DNA of 64,000 nucleotides from Pseudothioclava nitratireducens (GTDB lineage Bacteria > Pseudomonadota > Alphaproteobacteria > Rhodobacterales > Rhodobacteraceae): positions 1 to 64,000 of the forward strand of contig NZ_JARGDK010000013.1 of the NCBI RefSeq assembly GCF_029210495.1. Reading direction: 5' to 3'. The notes under the pieces were generated by a model. That model had not been told where the DNA came from, made no database searches, and was given only the letters and a program-made list of their open reading frames with translations. Both the position numbers and the translations under genes were made by a program. Positions 9,363 to 19,632 of this stretch are shown in pieces. Position 1 is the stretch's first letter, and each line of letters begins with the position of its first letter.

Positions 9363-10472
9363 ATGTTGAAGCCCGACGCGATCTGGTCTGTGGGGGCGAT
9401 GTCGGGGACATCGCTCGACGGGGTGGACGCGGCGCTGGTTCTGACCGATGGCGAGCGGATCGTCGAGTTCGGCCGCAGCGCCTATCGCCCCTATACCGAG
9501 GCCGAGCGCAACGTTTTGCGGGCCGCGCTTGGGTGCTGGCCGGGTGAAGATGGGGTCGCCGCCGCCGCCGAAGTGGTCGAACTGGCCCATGCCGAAATCC
9601 TCTCGGAGTTCCCGGAGGCTGAGATCGTGGGCTTCCACGGGCAAACGCTCGCGCATGATCCTTTCGGGTTGCAAGGGCCGCGCCGGACGCATCAAGCGGG
9701 TGATGGGGACATTCTGGCAGAGGTACTGGGGCGTAAGGTGGTCTGGGATTTCCGCTCGATGGATGTGGAGATGGGCGGGCAGGGCGCGCCGCTCGCGCCC
9801 TATTTCCACTTTGCCTGCGCAAAATGGGCGGGGCTCGACGCGCCGGTCGTGATCCTCAATCTCGGCGGCGTGGGCAATGTGACATGGCTCGATCCGCGCG
9901 AACCTGGGCCAGACGTGCCGGGCGCGATCCTTGCCTTCGATACCGGGCCTGCCAATGCGCCGATCAACGATCTGATGCGCGCGCGGTTGGGGCGCGATTG
10001 CGACGAGGGTGGCGCTCTGGCGCTCGGCGGGCAGGTGGATGAAGCCCTGCTGGCGCGGTTCCTTTCCCATCCCTATTTCTTGCGCATCCCGCCCAAATCA
10101 TTGGACCGAAACGATTTCCATGACGCCCTGAGCGGTGTCGAGGCGCTGTCCGACGCCGATGCGGCGGCTACGCTTACCGCTTGTGCCGCCGCCGCCGTTG
10201 CGCGCGGGGCGGAGCATTACCCGGCCCCACCCGCGGCGATCTATGTCACGGGGGGCGGGCGGCTCAATCAGGCGCTGATGGTGGCGCTTGCGCAGCGGGT
10301 GAACTGCCCGGTTGCCCCCATTGAGGATATCGGCCTCGACGGCGACATGCTCGAAGCCCAAGCTTTCGCCTATCTCGCGCTGCGCGTGGCGCGCGGCCTG
10401 CCGACGTCGGGACCTGCGACGACCGGCGTGGCCGCGCAGATCGGCGGCGGACGCATCAGCGCGGGGGAGTGA
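9363..10472 (+). CDS. anmK: Anhydro-N-acetylmuramic acid kinase
   Basis: This 369-residue ASKHA-fold kinase converts 1,6-anhydro-MurNAc from peptidoglycan recycling into MurNAc-6-phosphate. The N-terminal [16 protein letters not shown] signature, [36 protein letters not shown] and the C-terminal [13 protein letters not shown] are all present. The start at 9363 follows AAGGGGAAG. The gene is divergent from tyrS, a frequent pairing in alphaproteobacteria. Confidence 0.95.
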   Translation: MLKPDAIWSVGAMSGTSLDGVDAALVLTDGERIVEFGRSAYRPYTEAERNVLRAALGCWPGEDGVAAAAEVVELAHAEILSEFPEAEIVGFHGQTLAHDPFGLQGPRRTHQAGDGDILAEVLGRKVVWDFRSMDVEMGGQGAPLAPYFHFACAKWAGLDAPVVILNLGGVGNVTWLDPREPGPDVPGAILAFDTGPANAPINDLMRARLGRDCDEGGALALGGQVDEALLARFLSHPYFLRIPPKSLDRNDFHDALSGVEALSDADAAATLTACAAAAVARGAEHYPAPPAAIYVTGGGRLNQALMVALAQRVNCPVAPIEDIGLDGDMLEAQAFAYLALRVARGLPTSGPATTGVAAQIGGGRISAGE

Positions 10473-10541
10473 GCGGGCTGGCCCGCCTTGCCGCGAGGTT
10501 TCGGGCTGTGGCCGCGCAAGGGGAACGGCGGAACGCAAGTT

Positions 10542-10562
10542 GCCCGGGCAAGACGCCCGGGC
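10542..10562. terminator. Hairpin between convergent genes
   Basis: Two copies of the self-complementary octamer GCCCGGGC separated by AAGAC can fold into a perfect stem. It lies between the anmK and DUF1097 gene ends. No T-run follows on either side, so its termination role is uncertain. Confidence 0.4.
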
Positions 10563-10609
10563 GTGCTGGGCCCAAACAGGGTAGCGATGCGATCAGGCCC
10601 GAACACGGT

Positions 10610-11119
10610 TCATGCCTCGGCAGTCTGTTGCGGTTTCACAAGGAGGCCCGCGCCTTTCTCCGAGACAAAGCCGAACAGGTTGCCGAGGATCAGCGAGACC
10701 AGAACCATGCCTGCGGCAGGCACGGAAGCGGCCAGATCGCCAATCGCAACGCCGGTCAACAGGCAGAAGGCCGCCGTGGAGGCATAGCCATAGACCGCCG
10801 CCGGAATCGTGGCCAGCAGCGGAAGATGCGCGCCGAGCACCAACACAACGACCGACAGGCCCACGATGAGCGAGGTCACCGGAACTGCCCCGCCGACCGT
10901 TGCGACGACGAACAGCGCGACGGTTGCGACAATCACGCCCCAGGCGTGGTTCGCGGCGCATTTGGTGATGCTCTGGGCGGTGCCACCCGTGTGGTAATAG
11001 GCGCCCCAGCCGATGAACAAGGCCCAGACTTGCAGGCCGAGCCCGGTGCCGAGGCACAGATAGGTGGCGACAGCGGCCAAGGCGCCGATGGAAATCGCCA
11101 GTGCGGTAATCAGGTTCAT
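10610..11119 (-). CDS. DUF1097 family membrane protein
   Basis: A 169-residue, very hydrophobic protein with about five membrane spans. The length and the pattern WALFIGWGAYYHTGG followed by KCAANHAWGV resemble the DUF1097 (YcdZ-like) inner-membrane family, whose function is unknown. The start at 11119 is preceded by GGGAGGGG. It is transcribed alone, toward anmK. Confidence 0.75.
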   Translation of the reverse strand: MNLITALAISIGALAAVATYLCLGTGLGLQVWALFIGWGAYYHTGGTAQSITKCAANHAWGVIVATVALFVVATVGGAVPVTSLIVGLSVVVLVLGAHLPLLATIPAAVYGYASTAAFCLLTGVAIGDLAASVPAAGMVLVSLILGNLFGFVSEKGAGLLVKPQQTAEA

Positions 11120-11301
11120 GTTCCCCTCCCTTTTATATGCGCGTCATGGCGCTGCGCGAGAGGGTATGGCGCAGGCAGGGGCTCGGCTATCGGGACCAAG
11201 GTGCGTCGCGTCTTACGACCGACCCGACTTTGGGCGCAGATGCGGGCGCGGCATGTAGCGGAGACAGATCCCGTGACCGAAGGCTCGCCCCGTCATGCGT
11301 T

Positions 11302-11676
11302 TCAAGATTGTGCGGGGCGCGTGCCGCCGGGCTCGTGCATCTCGGGGCAGGCGGCGTCATCGACCGCGCGGAACTCCGGTCCGACGCGCAGGAACACCTT
11401 GCGCACCGTAGCGCAGACCCAGTCCCCTTCGCGGAGGACGCGCGACGTCGGATCTGGCAAGAACTGGCCAGCCTCGCCCGAGAGGGTTTCGCCACGGATG
11501 ACATAGCCCGAAGTGTAGCGGGCGTGGGAAACTTCGACCCGCGTGATGCGGACCCATTGCGCCCCGGAGGCCACGGTGCTGTGCCAGTTGAGAAGCGAGG
11601 CCAGATAAACCGCAAGCGCCAGAGTCAGCACTCCGGCGATCACGTCGGCATATCCGAACAGTCGAAATCTGCGCAT
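11302..11676 (-). CDS. Hypothetical membrane-anchored protein
   Basis: I do not recognise this 124-residue protein. A basic N-terminus (MRRFRLFGYAD) precedes one membrane span (about 11-30). The rest is a soluble domain with GYVIRGETLSG and LREGDWVCATVRKVFLRVG, which reads like a small beta-rich domain. The first ATG at 11676 has only a weak AAGG ribosome binding site. The upstream 182-base gap (11120-11301) shows nothing I can identify. Moderate confidence that it is expressed. Confidence 0.5.
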   Translation of the reverse strand: MRRFRLFGYADVIAGVLTLALAVYLASLLNWHSTVASGAQWVRITRVEVSHARYTSGYVIRGETLSGEAGQFLPDPTSRVLREGDWVCATVRKVFLRVGPEFRAVDDAACPEMHEPGGTRPAQS

Positions 11677-11805
11677 CAATGGCCTTCCAACAGAATGTCC
11701 GTACTTGACCGCTGCGACATCACGACGTCAATCCGCGCTGATCTGCGTCATGGCGCAAGCGGGCCGAAAGGCGTAAGCTTGAGCCGTTCGGAAATGGAGG
11801 TTCCC

Positions 11806-12252
11806 ATGACCGCGTCTCATACCGATCCCTGCCCAACCCCCGCCGCCCGCAAGGTCGCGCCTTTTTCCAATCGCGCTGCTGCGGTGTTTCTTGTGGGTCT
11901 CGCCTTTCTGGTGATGGTGCCCTCGGGACTCGTGGTGATGATCGCGCCCTCGGGGCGCATCGCCGCCGATCTCGGCTGGTCGCTTCTCGGCCTGTCGCGC
12001 CCGCAATGGGAGTTGATCCATCTCGCCACCGGGTTTGTCTTTATCGGGGCCGGCGTCTGGCATATCTGGCTGCACTGGTCGGTGATCCGCAACCTGCTCT
12101 GGTCGGCGGCGGCCCGCACGCTCTGCCACCGCCGCGAGCTTGCCCTCGCCTTGGGTCTCGTGGGTGTCACGGTTCTGCTCGCGGTTCTATCCTGGCCGCC
12201 GATAAGCTGGCTCGAACACCTCGCAAGCTGGTTCCGGCGCGATTTCTGGTGA
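11806..12252 (+). CDS. DUF4405-type cytochrome b561-like membrane protein
   Basis: A 148-residue protein with about three membrane segments. The central helix contains HLATGFVFIGAGVWHIWLHW, whose spaced histidines are typical of DUF4405 proteins, which resemble heme-binding cytochrome b561 domains. Heme binding is inference. The start at 11806 (MTASHTDPC) is supported by a GGAGG ribosome binding site. An upstream in-frame ATG at 11793 is less well placed. Confidence 0.7.
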   Translation: MTASHTDPCPTPAARKVAPFSNRAAAVFLVGLAFLVMVPSGLVVMIAPSGRIAADLGWSLLGLSRPQWELIHLATGFVFIGAGVWHIWLHWSVIRNLLWSAAARTLCHRRELALALGLVGVTVLLAVLSWPPISWLEHLASWFRRDFW

Positions 12253-12257
12253 GGCCC

Positions 12258-12280
12258 GCTTTCATCAAACCCCAGATACG
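12258..12280 (-). repeat. Dispersed intergenic repeat, copy 2
   Basis: A 23-base element whose minus strand contains GGGGTTTGATGAAAGC, matching the copies at 7971-7998 and 26044-26066. It lies directly after the DUF4405 gene and before a terminator hairpin. Confidence 0.55.
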
Positions 12281-12301
12281 CCCCGCGCGGCGCACATGAA
12301 A

Positions 12302-12323
12302 AAGGGGGCCGCGGGGCCCCCTT
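12302..12323. terminator. Bidirectional terminator between DUF4405 gene and eno
   Basis: A 9-bp stem (AAGGGGGCC / GGCCCCCTT) with a GCGG loop lies between convergent genes. Confidence 0.7.
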
Positions 12324-12344
12324 GATCCGTTCCGTGTCCCGCGA

Positions 12345-13631
<1,287 letters not shown>

Positions 13632-13714
13632 TCAGAGTTGAAAGATTTGCCCAACCCTATAGACGCCTGCTGACGCGGCGAAAAGAGCGCTTTGGCCAAA
13701 ATCGGCGCCTTGGC

Positions 13715-14602
13715 TCATGTTAGCGACGAAGCGCGGGCGGCACGGCGGGCCTGTGCCTGCCGCCAGAGCGTGTAAAGCCCCGATCCGACGATCACCGCGC
13801 CCCCGATCAGCGTGGCCTCGTCGACCTCTTCGCTGAAGACGGTCCAGCCGATGATCAGCGCAAAGATCAGCCGAGTATAGCGGAAGGGGGTGATGACCGC
13901 GACCTCGCCGATCCGCATCGCCGCGATCAGCGCGTAATAGCCCAGCGTGCCTACGATAATCGCGCCTGCGAGAAACCCGAATTCGGTCAGGTCGGGCATC
14001 ACCGCCACATCCCCCATCAGCCAGAGCAGGAACCCGCCCGCCGGCACGACCGAGGCGAAACCATAGGTCGCAAGCTGCATCGAGGTGATCGTGCGGGGCA
14101 CCTTGCGCGTCACCACGTCGCGCGCGGCCAGTCCGATGACCGCCGCCACGGAGAGCAGCGAGAGCACCGAAAACCCGTCCGTTCCCGGACGGATCACGAT
14201 CATGACGCCCGCAAACCCGATCAGGATCGCCGTCCAGCGCCGCCAGCCGACGCTCTCGCCCAGAAACAGCGCGGCCCCCAGCGTCACGGCAAGCGGTGTC
14301 GCCTGCAAGATGGCCGAGGCCTGCGCGAGCGGGGTGAAAGCGATGGCGCAGACAAAGCACATCGTGCCGATGAGTTCGGTCAGGTTGCGCCCGATCACCG
14401 AAGGCGCCAGCAAATCGCGTGAGAACAGCCGGTCGCGTCGTATCAGGGCGAAGCTTGCAAAGACCAGCGCGCCACCGCCGCCGATCAGGGCCAGAACCTC
14501 GCCAATCGGCAGGCGCGCGGCCAGTGCCTTGACGAACATGTCCTCAAGGGCAAATCCCGCCATGGCGAGCACCATCAGAAGGCTTCCGCGCAGATTTTCC
14601 AT
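13715..14602 (-). CDS. EamA/DMT-family transporter
   Basis: A 295-residue inner-membrane protein with about ten membrane spans arranged as two EamA repeats. The second-half motif FRYTRLIFALIIGWTVFSEEVDEATLIGG is typical of drug/metabolite transporters. Substrate unknown. It is downstream of the endonuclease-family gene on the same strand, 94 bases away, and is followed by eno after a 95-base gap. Confidence 0.88.
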   Translation of the reverse strand: MENLRGSLLMVLAMAGFALEDMFVKALAARLPIGEVLALIGGGGALVFASFALIRRDRLFSRDLLAPSVIGRNLTELIGTMCFVCAIAFTPLAQASAILQATPLAVTLGAALFLGESVGWRRWTAILIGFAGVMIVIRPGTDGFSVLSLLSVAAVIGLAARDVVTRKVPRTITSMQLATYGFASVVPAGGFLLWLMGDVAVMPDLTEFGFLAGAIIVGTLGYYALIAAMRIGEVAVITPFRYTRLIFALIIGWTVFSEEVDEATLIGGAVIVGSGLYTLWRQAQARRAARASSLT

Positions 14603-14696
14603 TGGGTCACGATCCTGTCCGGGGGCGAGAGCCCTCCTTAGGCGGGCGCTATGGTGGCAGGCAAGCGCGCGATTGTGTCACGCACAATCGCCGTGC

Positions 14697-15413
14697 TCAC
14701 AGGGGCCGGGCGCGCTGCACGATGCCCGCCAGATCGGCCCAGATCGGCAGATGATCCGATGCCTTGCGGGCCAGCGGCGTATCGAGCACGCCCATATGCA
14801 CCACCCGGATCTGCGGGCAGGTCACCAGCCGGTCGAGCCGCCCGAAGGGCGCGCGCGCCGGATAGCTTGGCCCCGGCGCGTGCACGTGGAACCCGGTCAG
14901 CACCTCGAAGCCGCGCTTGGCCGACCATTCGTTGAAATCCCCGATCGCCAGAGCCGGGTGGGGCGCATGATGGCGCAACTCCTGCGCGAGGCGTCTCCAT
15001 TGCGCGCGCCGGTCCATACGACGCAGGCCCAGATGCGCGCCGATCACCGTGAAGGGCGCGCCCGAGTCGATCGCCACCTGCACCGACAGCGCGCCACGCG
15101 GCTCCAGCCCCGGCAGTGCGATACCGCCCACGCCCAGCACCCGCGCGCCGCGTTTGACCAGCACCGCCTGCCCATGCCAGCCCAGACTGTCCGGCCCCGT
15201 GCGCGGCTGCTCGATCACCTCGAAATCGGTTTCGTCCTCGATCATCCGGGCGGGCAGGGTAGCCGGTCGCGCACCCATCCGGCGGTCGACCTCTTGCAGC
15301 GCGACCACATCCGCGCCGAGCGCATTGATCACGTCAAGCACCCGGCCCGGATCGCGCCGACCATCACTGCCCACGCATTTATGCAGATTGTAAGAGGCGA
15401 TACGGATCGTCAT
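14697..15413 (-). CDS. Endonuclease/exonuclease/phosphatase family protein
   Basis: A 238-residue EEP-fold hydrolase. Metal and catalytic residues are visible in IASYNLHKCVG, ADVVALQEVD, GAHLGL, AIGDFNEW and KASDHLPIWADL. It has no signal peptide. The family includes nucleases and phosphoesterases acting on lipids or sugars, and the substrate cannot be told from sequence. It is divergent from the DUF2238 gene. Confidence 0.88.
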   Translation of the reverse strand: MTIRIASYNLHKCVGSDGRRDPGRVLDVINALGADVVALQEVDRRMGARPATLPARMIEDETDFEVIEQPRTGPDSLGWHGQAVLVKRGARVLGVGGIALPGLEPRGALSVQVAIDSGAPFTVIGAHLGLRRMDRRAQWRRLAQELRHHAPHPALAIGDFNEWSAKRGFEVLTGFHVHAPGPSYPARAPFGRLDRLVTCPQIRVVHMGVLDTPLARKASDHLPIWADLAGIVQRARPL

Positions 15414-15476
15414 GCCCTTGGTATAGCCATCTCGCGCGCCGCTTGCACCCCGGCTTGCACGCGCTAGTTTGATCCC

Positions 15477-16142
15477 ATGCGGATCGGATCGCTTTTCAAC
15501 AACCTACGTCAGCAACCCCGCCTCGTGCAGGCGATCTGGGCGGTGCTTGCGCTTGAATTCTGCGCGGCCCTGTTCGAGCGCCAATGGCCGCTCGCCGGGG
15601 TGGCGCTTGCGACCTTCTTGCTCACGCTGATCCCGCGCTATGTGACCTCGCGGATCGGTCTGGCCTTGCCGACCCCGATGATCGTGGCGATCACCCTGTT
15701 CATCTTTGCGACGATCTTCCTTGGCGAGGCTTTCGATTACTACAACCGCTTCTGGTGGTGGGACATTGCGCTCCATGGCGGCTCGGCGATCGGGTTCGGT
15801 CTCTTGGGGTTCCTCTTTGTCTTCACCTTGTTCGAGGGCGACCGTTACGCCGCGCCGCATTGGGCGCTTGCGCTGATCGCGTTTTGTGTGGCGGTCACCA
15901 TCGGCGTGCTCTGGGAGATTTTCGAGTTCGGTATGGATCAGCTCTTTGGCATGAACATGCAGAAATCCGGGCTGATGGACACGATGGGCGACCTGATCGT
16001 CGATGTGATCGGCGCCTCGCTCGGTGCGCTGGCAGGGTGGGCCTATCTGGTCGGGCGCGGCCCCGGCTTTACCCGCAACCTGTTCGAGCAATTTGTCGCC
16101 AAGAACCGCCGCCTCTATCGCAAGTTCCGCGACCGCGACTAG
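15477..16142 (+). CDS. DUF2238 family membrane protein
   Basis: A 221-residue protein with about six membrane spans. The sequence FNRF-like DYYNRFWWWDIALHGGSA and GVLWEIFEFGMDQLFG matches the DUF2238 family, with a DxxGDLIVDVIGA segment (DTMGDLIVDVIGA). Function unknown. It ends one base before the convergent selO stop, so there is no room for a separate terminator. Confidence 0.8.
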   Translation: MRIGSLFNNLRQQPRLVQAIWAVLALEFCAALFERQWPLAGVALATFLLTLIPRYVTSRIGLALPTPMIVAITLFIFATIFLGEAFDYYNRFWWWDIALHGGSAIGFGLLGFLFVFTLFEGDRYAAPHWALALIAFCVAVTIGVLWEIFEFGMDQLFGMNMQKSGLMDTMGDLIVDVIGASLGALAGWAYLVGRGPGFTRNLFEQFVAKNRRLYRKFRDRD

Positions 16143-16143
16143 A

Positions 16144-17562
16144 TCAGGTCCCGCAAAAGGTGCGCTCGACAATCTCGGCGGCTTTGGGCGCGGCCTCCAG
16201 ATCGGCGAATTCGGGCGCGGGGTCATAGGGCGCGGCAAGCCCCGCCATCAGGTGCTCGAAGGGGTCCATGTCGCCCGCGACGGCCGCCTCGATCATCTGC
16301 TCGATCCGGTGATTGCGTGGGATGCGCACCGGATTGGCGCGCGCCATGACGCCTTGCGCATCTGTCTCTCCCGCAAGACGCGCGTGCCACTTGATCTCCC
16401 ATTGATCGAAGGCGGCAGGCTCGGTGAATTCGTCCCGCGCGCGCCCTGTCGATAGCCCTCGGAAACTGCGGGTGAAATCCGCCCGCTCTACGGCCATCCG
16501 ACCCAGCAGGTCCTCGATCAATGCACGGTCATCGTCGGTCGGGTTGGCCAGCCCGATCTTCGCCCCGAACCGGCGCAGCCAGGCCGCCTGAAACGCCGGC
16601 GCAAAGCCATGCACGGCCTCGGTCGCAGCCTCGATGGCGGCCTCGCGTTCGCCCATCAACGGCAAAAGGCATGTCGCAAGCTGCGCCAGATTCCACGCCG
16701 CGATTTGCGGTTGCGCGGCATAGGCGTAACGGCCCCATTGGTCGATCGAGGAAAACACTGTCTGCGGGTGATAGGCATCCATGAAGGCGCAGGGGCCATA
16801 GTCGATGGTCTCGCCCGAAATCGCCATGTTGTCGGTATTCATCACCCCGTGAATGAACCCGACCGAAAGCCAGCCCGCGATCAGCTCGGCCTGGGCCGCG
16901 ACCACCGCCCGTAACAGCCCTAACGGCCCCTCGGCCTGTGGATAGTGACGTGCAATCGCATGATCGCATAACAGGCGCAGCGCCTCGTCGTCGTCGCGGG
17001 CTGCGAAATACTGGAAGGTGCCGATGCGGATATGGCTGGCGGCCACGCGGGTCAGCACCGCGCCCGGACGGGCGAACCCGTCCCGGACGACCCGTTCCCC
17101 TGTCGCCACCGCCGCCAGCGCCCGCGTGCTCGGCAGTCCAAGCGCCGCCATCGCTTCCGAGACGACATATTCCCGCAGCACAGGCCCAAGCCATGCCTTG
17201 CCATCGCCCCGGCGCGAAAACGGTGTCTGCCCGGCCCCTTTGAGCTGTAGATCGAACCGCGCCCCTTCAGGGGTCACGACCTCGCCCAACAAAACCGCCC
17301 GCCCGTCGCCGAGCTGCGGGACCCAGCCACCGAACTGATGCCCGGCATAGGCCTGCGCGATCGGATCGGCCCCATCCGGCATCCAGTTGCCCGCGAGCAT
17401 CGCGCGCCCGGCCTCGCTTTGTAGCCAGTCCGCATCGATCCCAAGCTGCTGCGTGAGCCGGCTGTTCGCCGCCAAAAGGCGCGGCTCCGGCACCGCCGCC
17501 GGTGCAACCCGGGCAAAGAACCGCTCGGGCAGGCGCGCGTAGCTGTTGTCAAATTCGATCAT
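16144..17562 (-). CDS. selO: Protein adenylyltransferase SelO (YdiU)
   Basis: This 472-residue pseudokinase transfers AMP from ATP to protein hydroxyls and is linked to redox homeostasis. Conserved blocks are [44 protein letters not shown] and the metal-binding [22 protein letters not shown]. The C-terminus is TFCGT, keeping the antepenultimate Cys that is selenocysteine in the mammalian enzyme. Full length for the family. Confidence 0.95.
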   Translation of the reverse strand: MIEFDNSYARLPERFFARVAPAAVPEPRLLAANSRLTQQLGIDADWLQSEAGRAMLAGNWMPDGADPIAQAYAGHQFGGWVPQLGDGRAVLLGEVVTPEGARFDLQLKGAGQTPFSRRGDGKAWLGPVLREYVVSEAMAALGLPSTRALAAVATGERVVRDGFARPGAVLTRVAASHIRIGTFQYFAARDDDEALRLLCDHAIARHYPQAEGPLGLLRAVVAAQAELIAGWLSVGFIHGVMNTDNMAISGETIDYGPCAFMDAYHPQTVFSSIDQWGRYAYAAQPQIAAWNLAQLATCLLPLMGEREAAIEAATEAVHGFAPAFQAAWLRRFGAKIGLANPTDDDRALIEDLLGRMAVERADFTRSFRGLSTGRARDEFTEPAAFDQWEIKWHARLAGETDAQGVMARANPVRIPRNHRIEQMIEAAVAGDMDPFEHLMAGLAAPYDPAPEFADLEAAPKAAEIVERTFCGT

Positions 17563-17617
17563 TCGATGTCTCCCACTGCGCCAGATAGGGCGCCGCGCCG
17601 CCCCGCCAATCCCCTCA

Positions 17618-17641
17618 CGCTGCCGAAAATATCCCGGGGGG
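17618..17641 (-). repeat. Possible degenerate copy of the dispersed repeat
   Basis: CGAAAATATCCCGGGGGG resembles the reverse complement of the start of the repeat at 7971 (CCGGAGTATTTCGGG), but the GATGAAAGC half is missing. It lies in the 114-base gap between the nucleoside hydrolase and selO. Confidence 0.3.
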
Positions 17642-17676
17642 CTTCGGCAGGAGCGGGGGCAGCGCCCCCTCGGCCC

Positions 17677-18612
17677 TCAGAGCCGCGCGATCCGCTCGGT
17701 CAGAAGCGCGTAGAACCCTTCCGCATCGACATCGCCCATGAACATCGCATTGGCCGGACGGTCGGTGACGCGCCACCAATCGGCAACCGTCATGCCCAAG
17801 GTGAGCTCTGAGCCGGTCTCGATCTCGACATTGACGTGACGCCCCGAGAACAGCCCCGGCTGCAACAGATAGGCGATCACGCAAGGGTCATGCAGCGGCG
17901 CGCCTTGCGAGCCATATTTGGCCATGTCGTAGCGCTCGAAGAAATCGGTCCAACTGGCCACCGCATGGCCGACACGGGTGCCAAGGGCGCGCAGGGTCTC
18001 GATGCGCGGACGGGTGGTCAGCACCTGATGCGTGACGTCGAGCGGCATCACTACCAGCGGCACGCCGGATTTGAACACGATATCAGCGGCTTGCGGATCG
18101 ACATAAATGTTGAATTCCGCAGCCGGGGTGACGTTGCCAACCTCGAAATAGGCCCCGCCCATCAGCACGATCTCGGCGATTTTCGGCACGATGTCGGGCG
18201 CGCGTTCCATGGCGGTGGCGATATTCGTCAGCGGCCCCAGCGGGCAGAGCGTGACAGCTCCCTCGGGCTCGGCTCGTAGCGTCTCGATGAGGAAATCGAC
18301 CGCGTGTTGCTCGTCCAGCGCCATGCGTGGTTCGGGCAGTTCGATCCCGTCGAGCCCGGTCTTGCCATGCACATATTCCGCCGTCACCAGATCCCGCGCC
18401 ATCGGCCGGTCGCATCCGGCAAAGACGCGCATATCGGCGCGCCCCGCCAATTCGCAGACCTTGCGCGCGTTCAGCGCGGTCAGCGTGAGCGGCACGTTGC
18501 CCGCGACGCAGGTGATCCCCAGAACCTCCAGTTCGGGGCTGGCCAGTGCCAGCAGGATCGCCACCGCATCGTCTTGTCCGGGGTCCGTGTCGATGATGAT
18601 CTTGCGTGCCAT
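17677..18612 (-). CDS. Inosine-uridine-type nucleoside hydrolase
   Basis: A 311-residue Ca2+-dependent nucleoside N-ribohydrolase. The N-terminal IIIDTDPGQDDAVAI supplies the calcium-binding aspartates. LCPLGPLTNIATA, EIVLMGGAYFEVGNVTPAAEFNIYVDP and the C-terminal DWWRVTDRPANA are family motifs. The start at 18612 follows AGGAGA. It has no signal peptide, so it probably salvages nucleosides in the cytoplasm. No transporter gene is adjacent. Confidence 0.93.
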   Translation of the reverse strand: MARKIIIDTDPGQDDAVAILLALASPELEVLGITCVAGNVPLTLTALNARKVCELAGRADMRVFAGCDRPMARDLVTAEYVHGKTGLDGIELPEPRMALDEQHAVDFLIETLRAEPEGAVTLCPLGPLTNIATAMERAPDIVPKIAEIVLMGGAYFEVGNVTPAAEFNIYVDPQAADIVFKSGVPLVVMPLDVTHQVLTTRPRIETLRALGTRVGHAVASWTDFFERYDMAKYGSQGAPLHDPCVIAYLLQPGLFSGRHVNVEIETGSELTLGMTVADWWRVTDRPANAMFMGDVDAEGFYALLTERIARL

Positions 18613-18762
18613 GCGGGTCTCCTGCGTGCGGGTTTGGCGCGACTGTCGCAGCGCGCGGCAAAGTTGTCCAGAACCGCAATCCTGTCCAATCATGGCCACA
18701 ATTGAGGGATAGTTTCTGATTCAAGAACAGGGAAAACCCTGAGAGCACAGACGGAGGCAAGG

Positions 18763-19545
18763 ATGGGCAGGTCCGAGCATCACATCGTTCTTTCGACGCC
18801 TGCGTCGAGCGGGCTGAGCGGTCCGGTCCTGCGGGCGTTGAGCACCGCGCGCGAGGCGCTGGAGGCCGCGGGGTATGGCACGGTGGCGCCTGGGCCAGAA
18901 CCGCGTGCGCAGCTTCATGTCGATGAGACGATTGCCGGACGCCCTGCCTCGGGGCTTGCTGATTTCTTCTCGCTCGCCGCGCCGCGCGCGCAGGATTTTG
19001 GGGCGCGGCTTGGCGGTCCGGTCGGCCGGATCGTGCTGCCGGTCATGCCCTATGATCTGCTCTATCCCAAGCTTTGGCGCCAGCAGGCGCAGCGCGTGGC
19101 GATGCCCGATTTTGCCCAGATCGCGCCGGAACTGGCCGGGCGCTCGCGCGGCTGGGTGGCGCTCGCGCAGGACATTCTCGCGGCCTTCGCCCCGCGAGAG
19201 CTGATCGTGCTGCCGATGCCGCAGGGAGCCGACGAAATCCTTGCCGCGCTTCTGCCCGATCTTGCGCTGACGGTCGGGGCAGGGGCTGCGCGCCCCGCCA
19301 TGCCCGACACCGCGATTGCCATGATGCAGCGGTTCCACCGGGCGGGCCTTGCGCTGCCTGCACGCCAGATCGCGCGCCTTGTGCAGTTCCATGCCCGCCA
19401 GCCACAGCCCGCGCCGCTGGCCGCATTTGACGCGCTTGACGCTGCGCGGTTGCGCAAGCGATATCAGGCCGATCTGTCGCAACTGGCGGCACTGCCGGGG
19501 CTGCGTATCGCGCAAGAGACCTGCCTGCCGCTGGCGGCGGAGTGA
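18763..19545 (+). CDS. Hypothetical protein
   Basis: I do not recognise this 260-residue soluble protein. It opens with HHIVLSTPASSGLSGPVLRALS, which recalls nucleotide- or PAPS-type binding loops but lacks a full P-loop. A middle part contains GRIVLPVMPYDLLYPKLWRQQAQRVAMPD, and the C-terminus ends in a helical RKRYQADLSQLAALPGLRI segment. The start has a good GGAGG ribosome binding site. It is divergent from the nucleoside hydrolase and stands alone. Confidence 0.75.
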   Translation: MGRSEHHIVLSTPASSGLSGPVLRALSTAREALEAAGYGTVAPGPEPRAQLHVDETIAGRPASGLADFFSLAAPRAQDFGARLGGPVGRIVLPVMPYDLLYPKLWRQQAQRVAMPDFAQIAPELAGRSRGWVALAQDILAAFAPRELIVLPMPQGADEILAALLPDLALTVGAGAARPAMPDTAIAMMQRFHRAGLALPARQIARLVQFHARQPQPAPLAAFDALDAARLRKRYQADLSQLAALPGLRIAQETCLPLAAE

Positions 19546-19561
19546 TCCCCTGAAACGCGAA

Positions 19562-19586
19562 AGGCGCCCCGGTGACCGGGACGCCT
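19562..19586 (-). terminator. Hairpin downstream of the iron-binding-protein gene
   Basis: Arms AGGCG-CCCGG and CCGGG-CGCCT with one mismatch and a TGA loop lie between two convergent gene ends (19545 and 19633). No long T-run, so confidence is moderate. Confidence 0.45.
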
Positions 19587-19632
19587 CGTCATGCGTTGGG
19601 CAGGGCGGCTGCCCGGTCGCATAAGACTGAAA

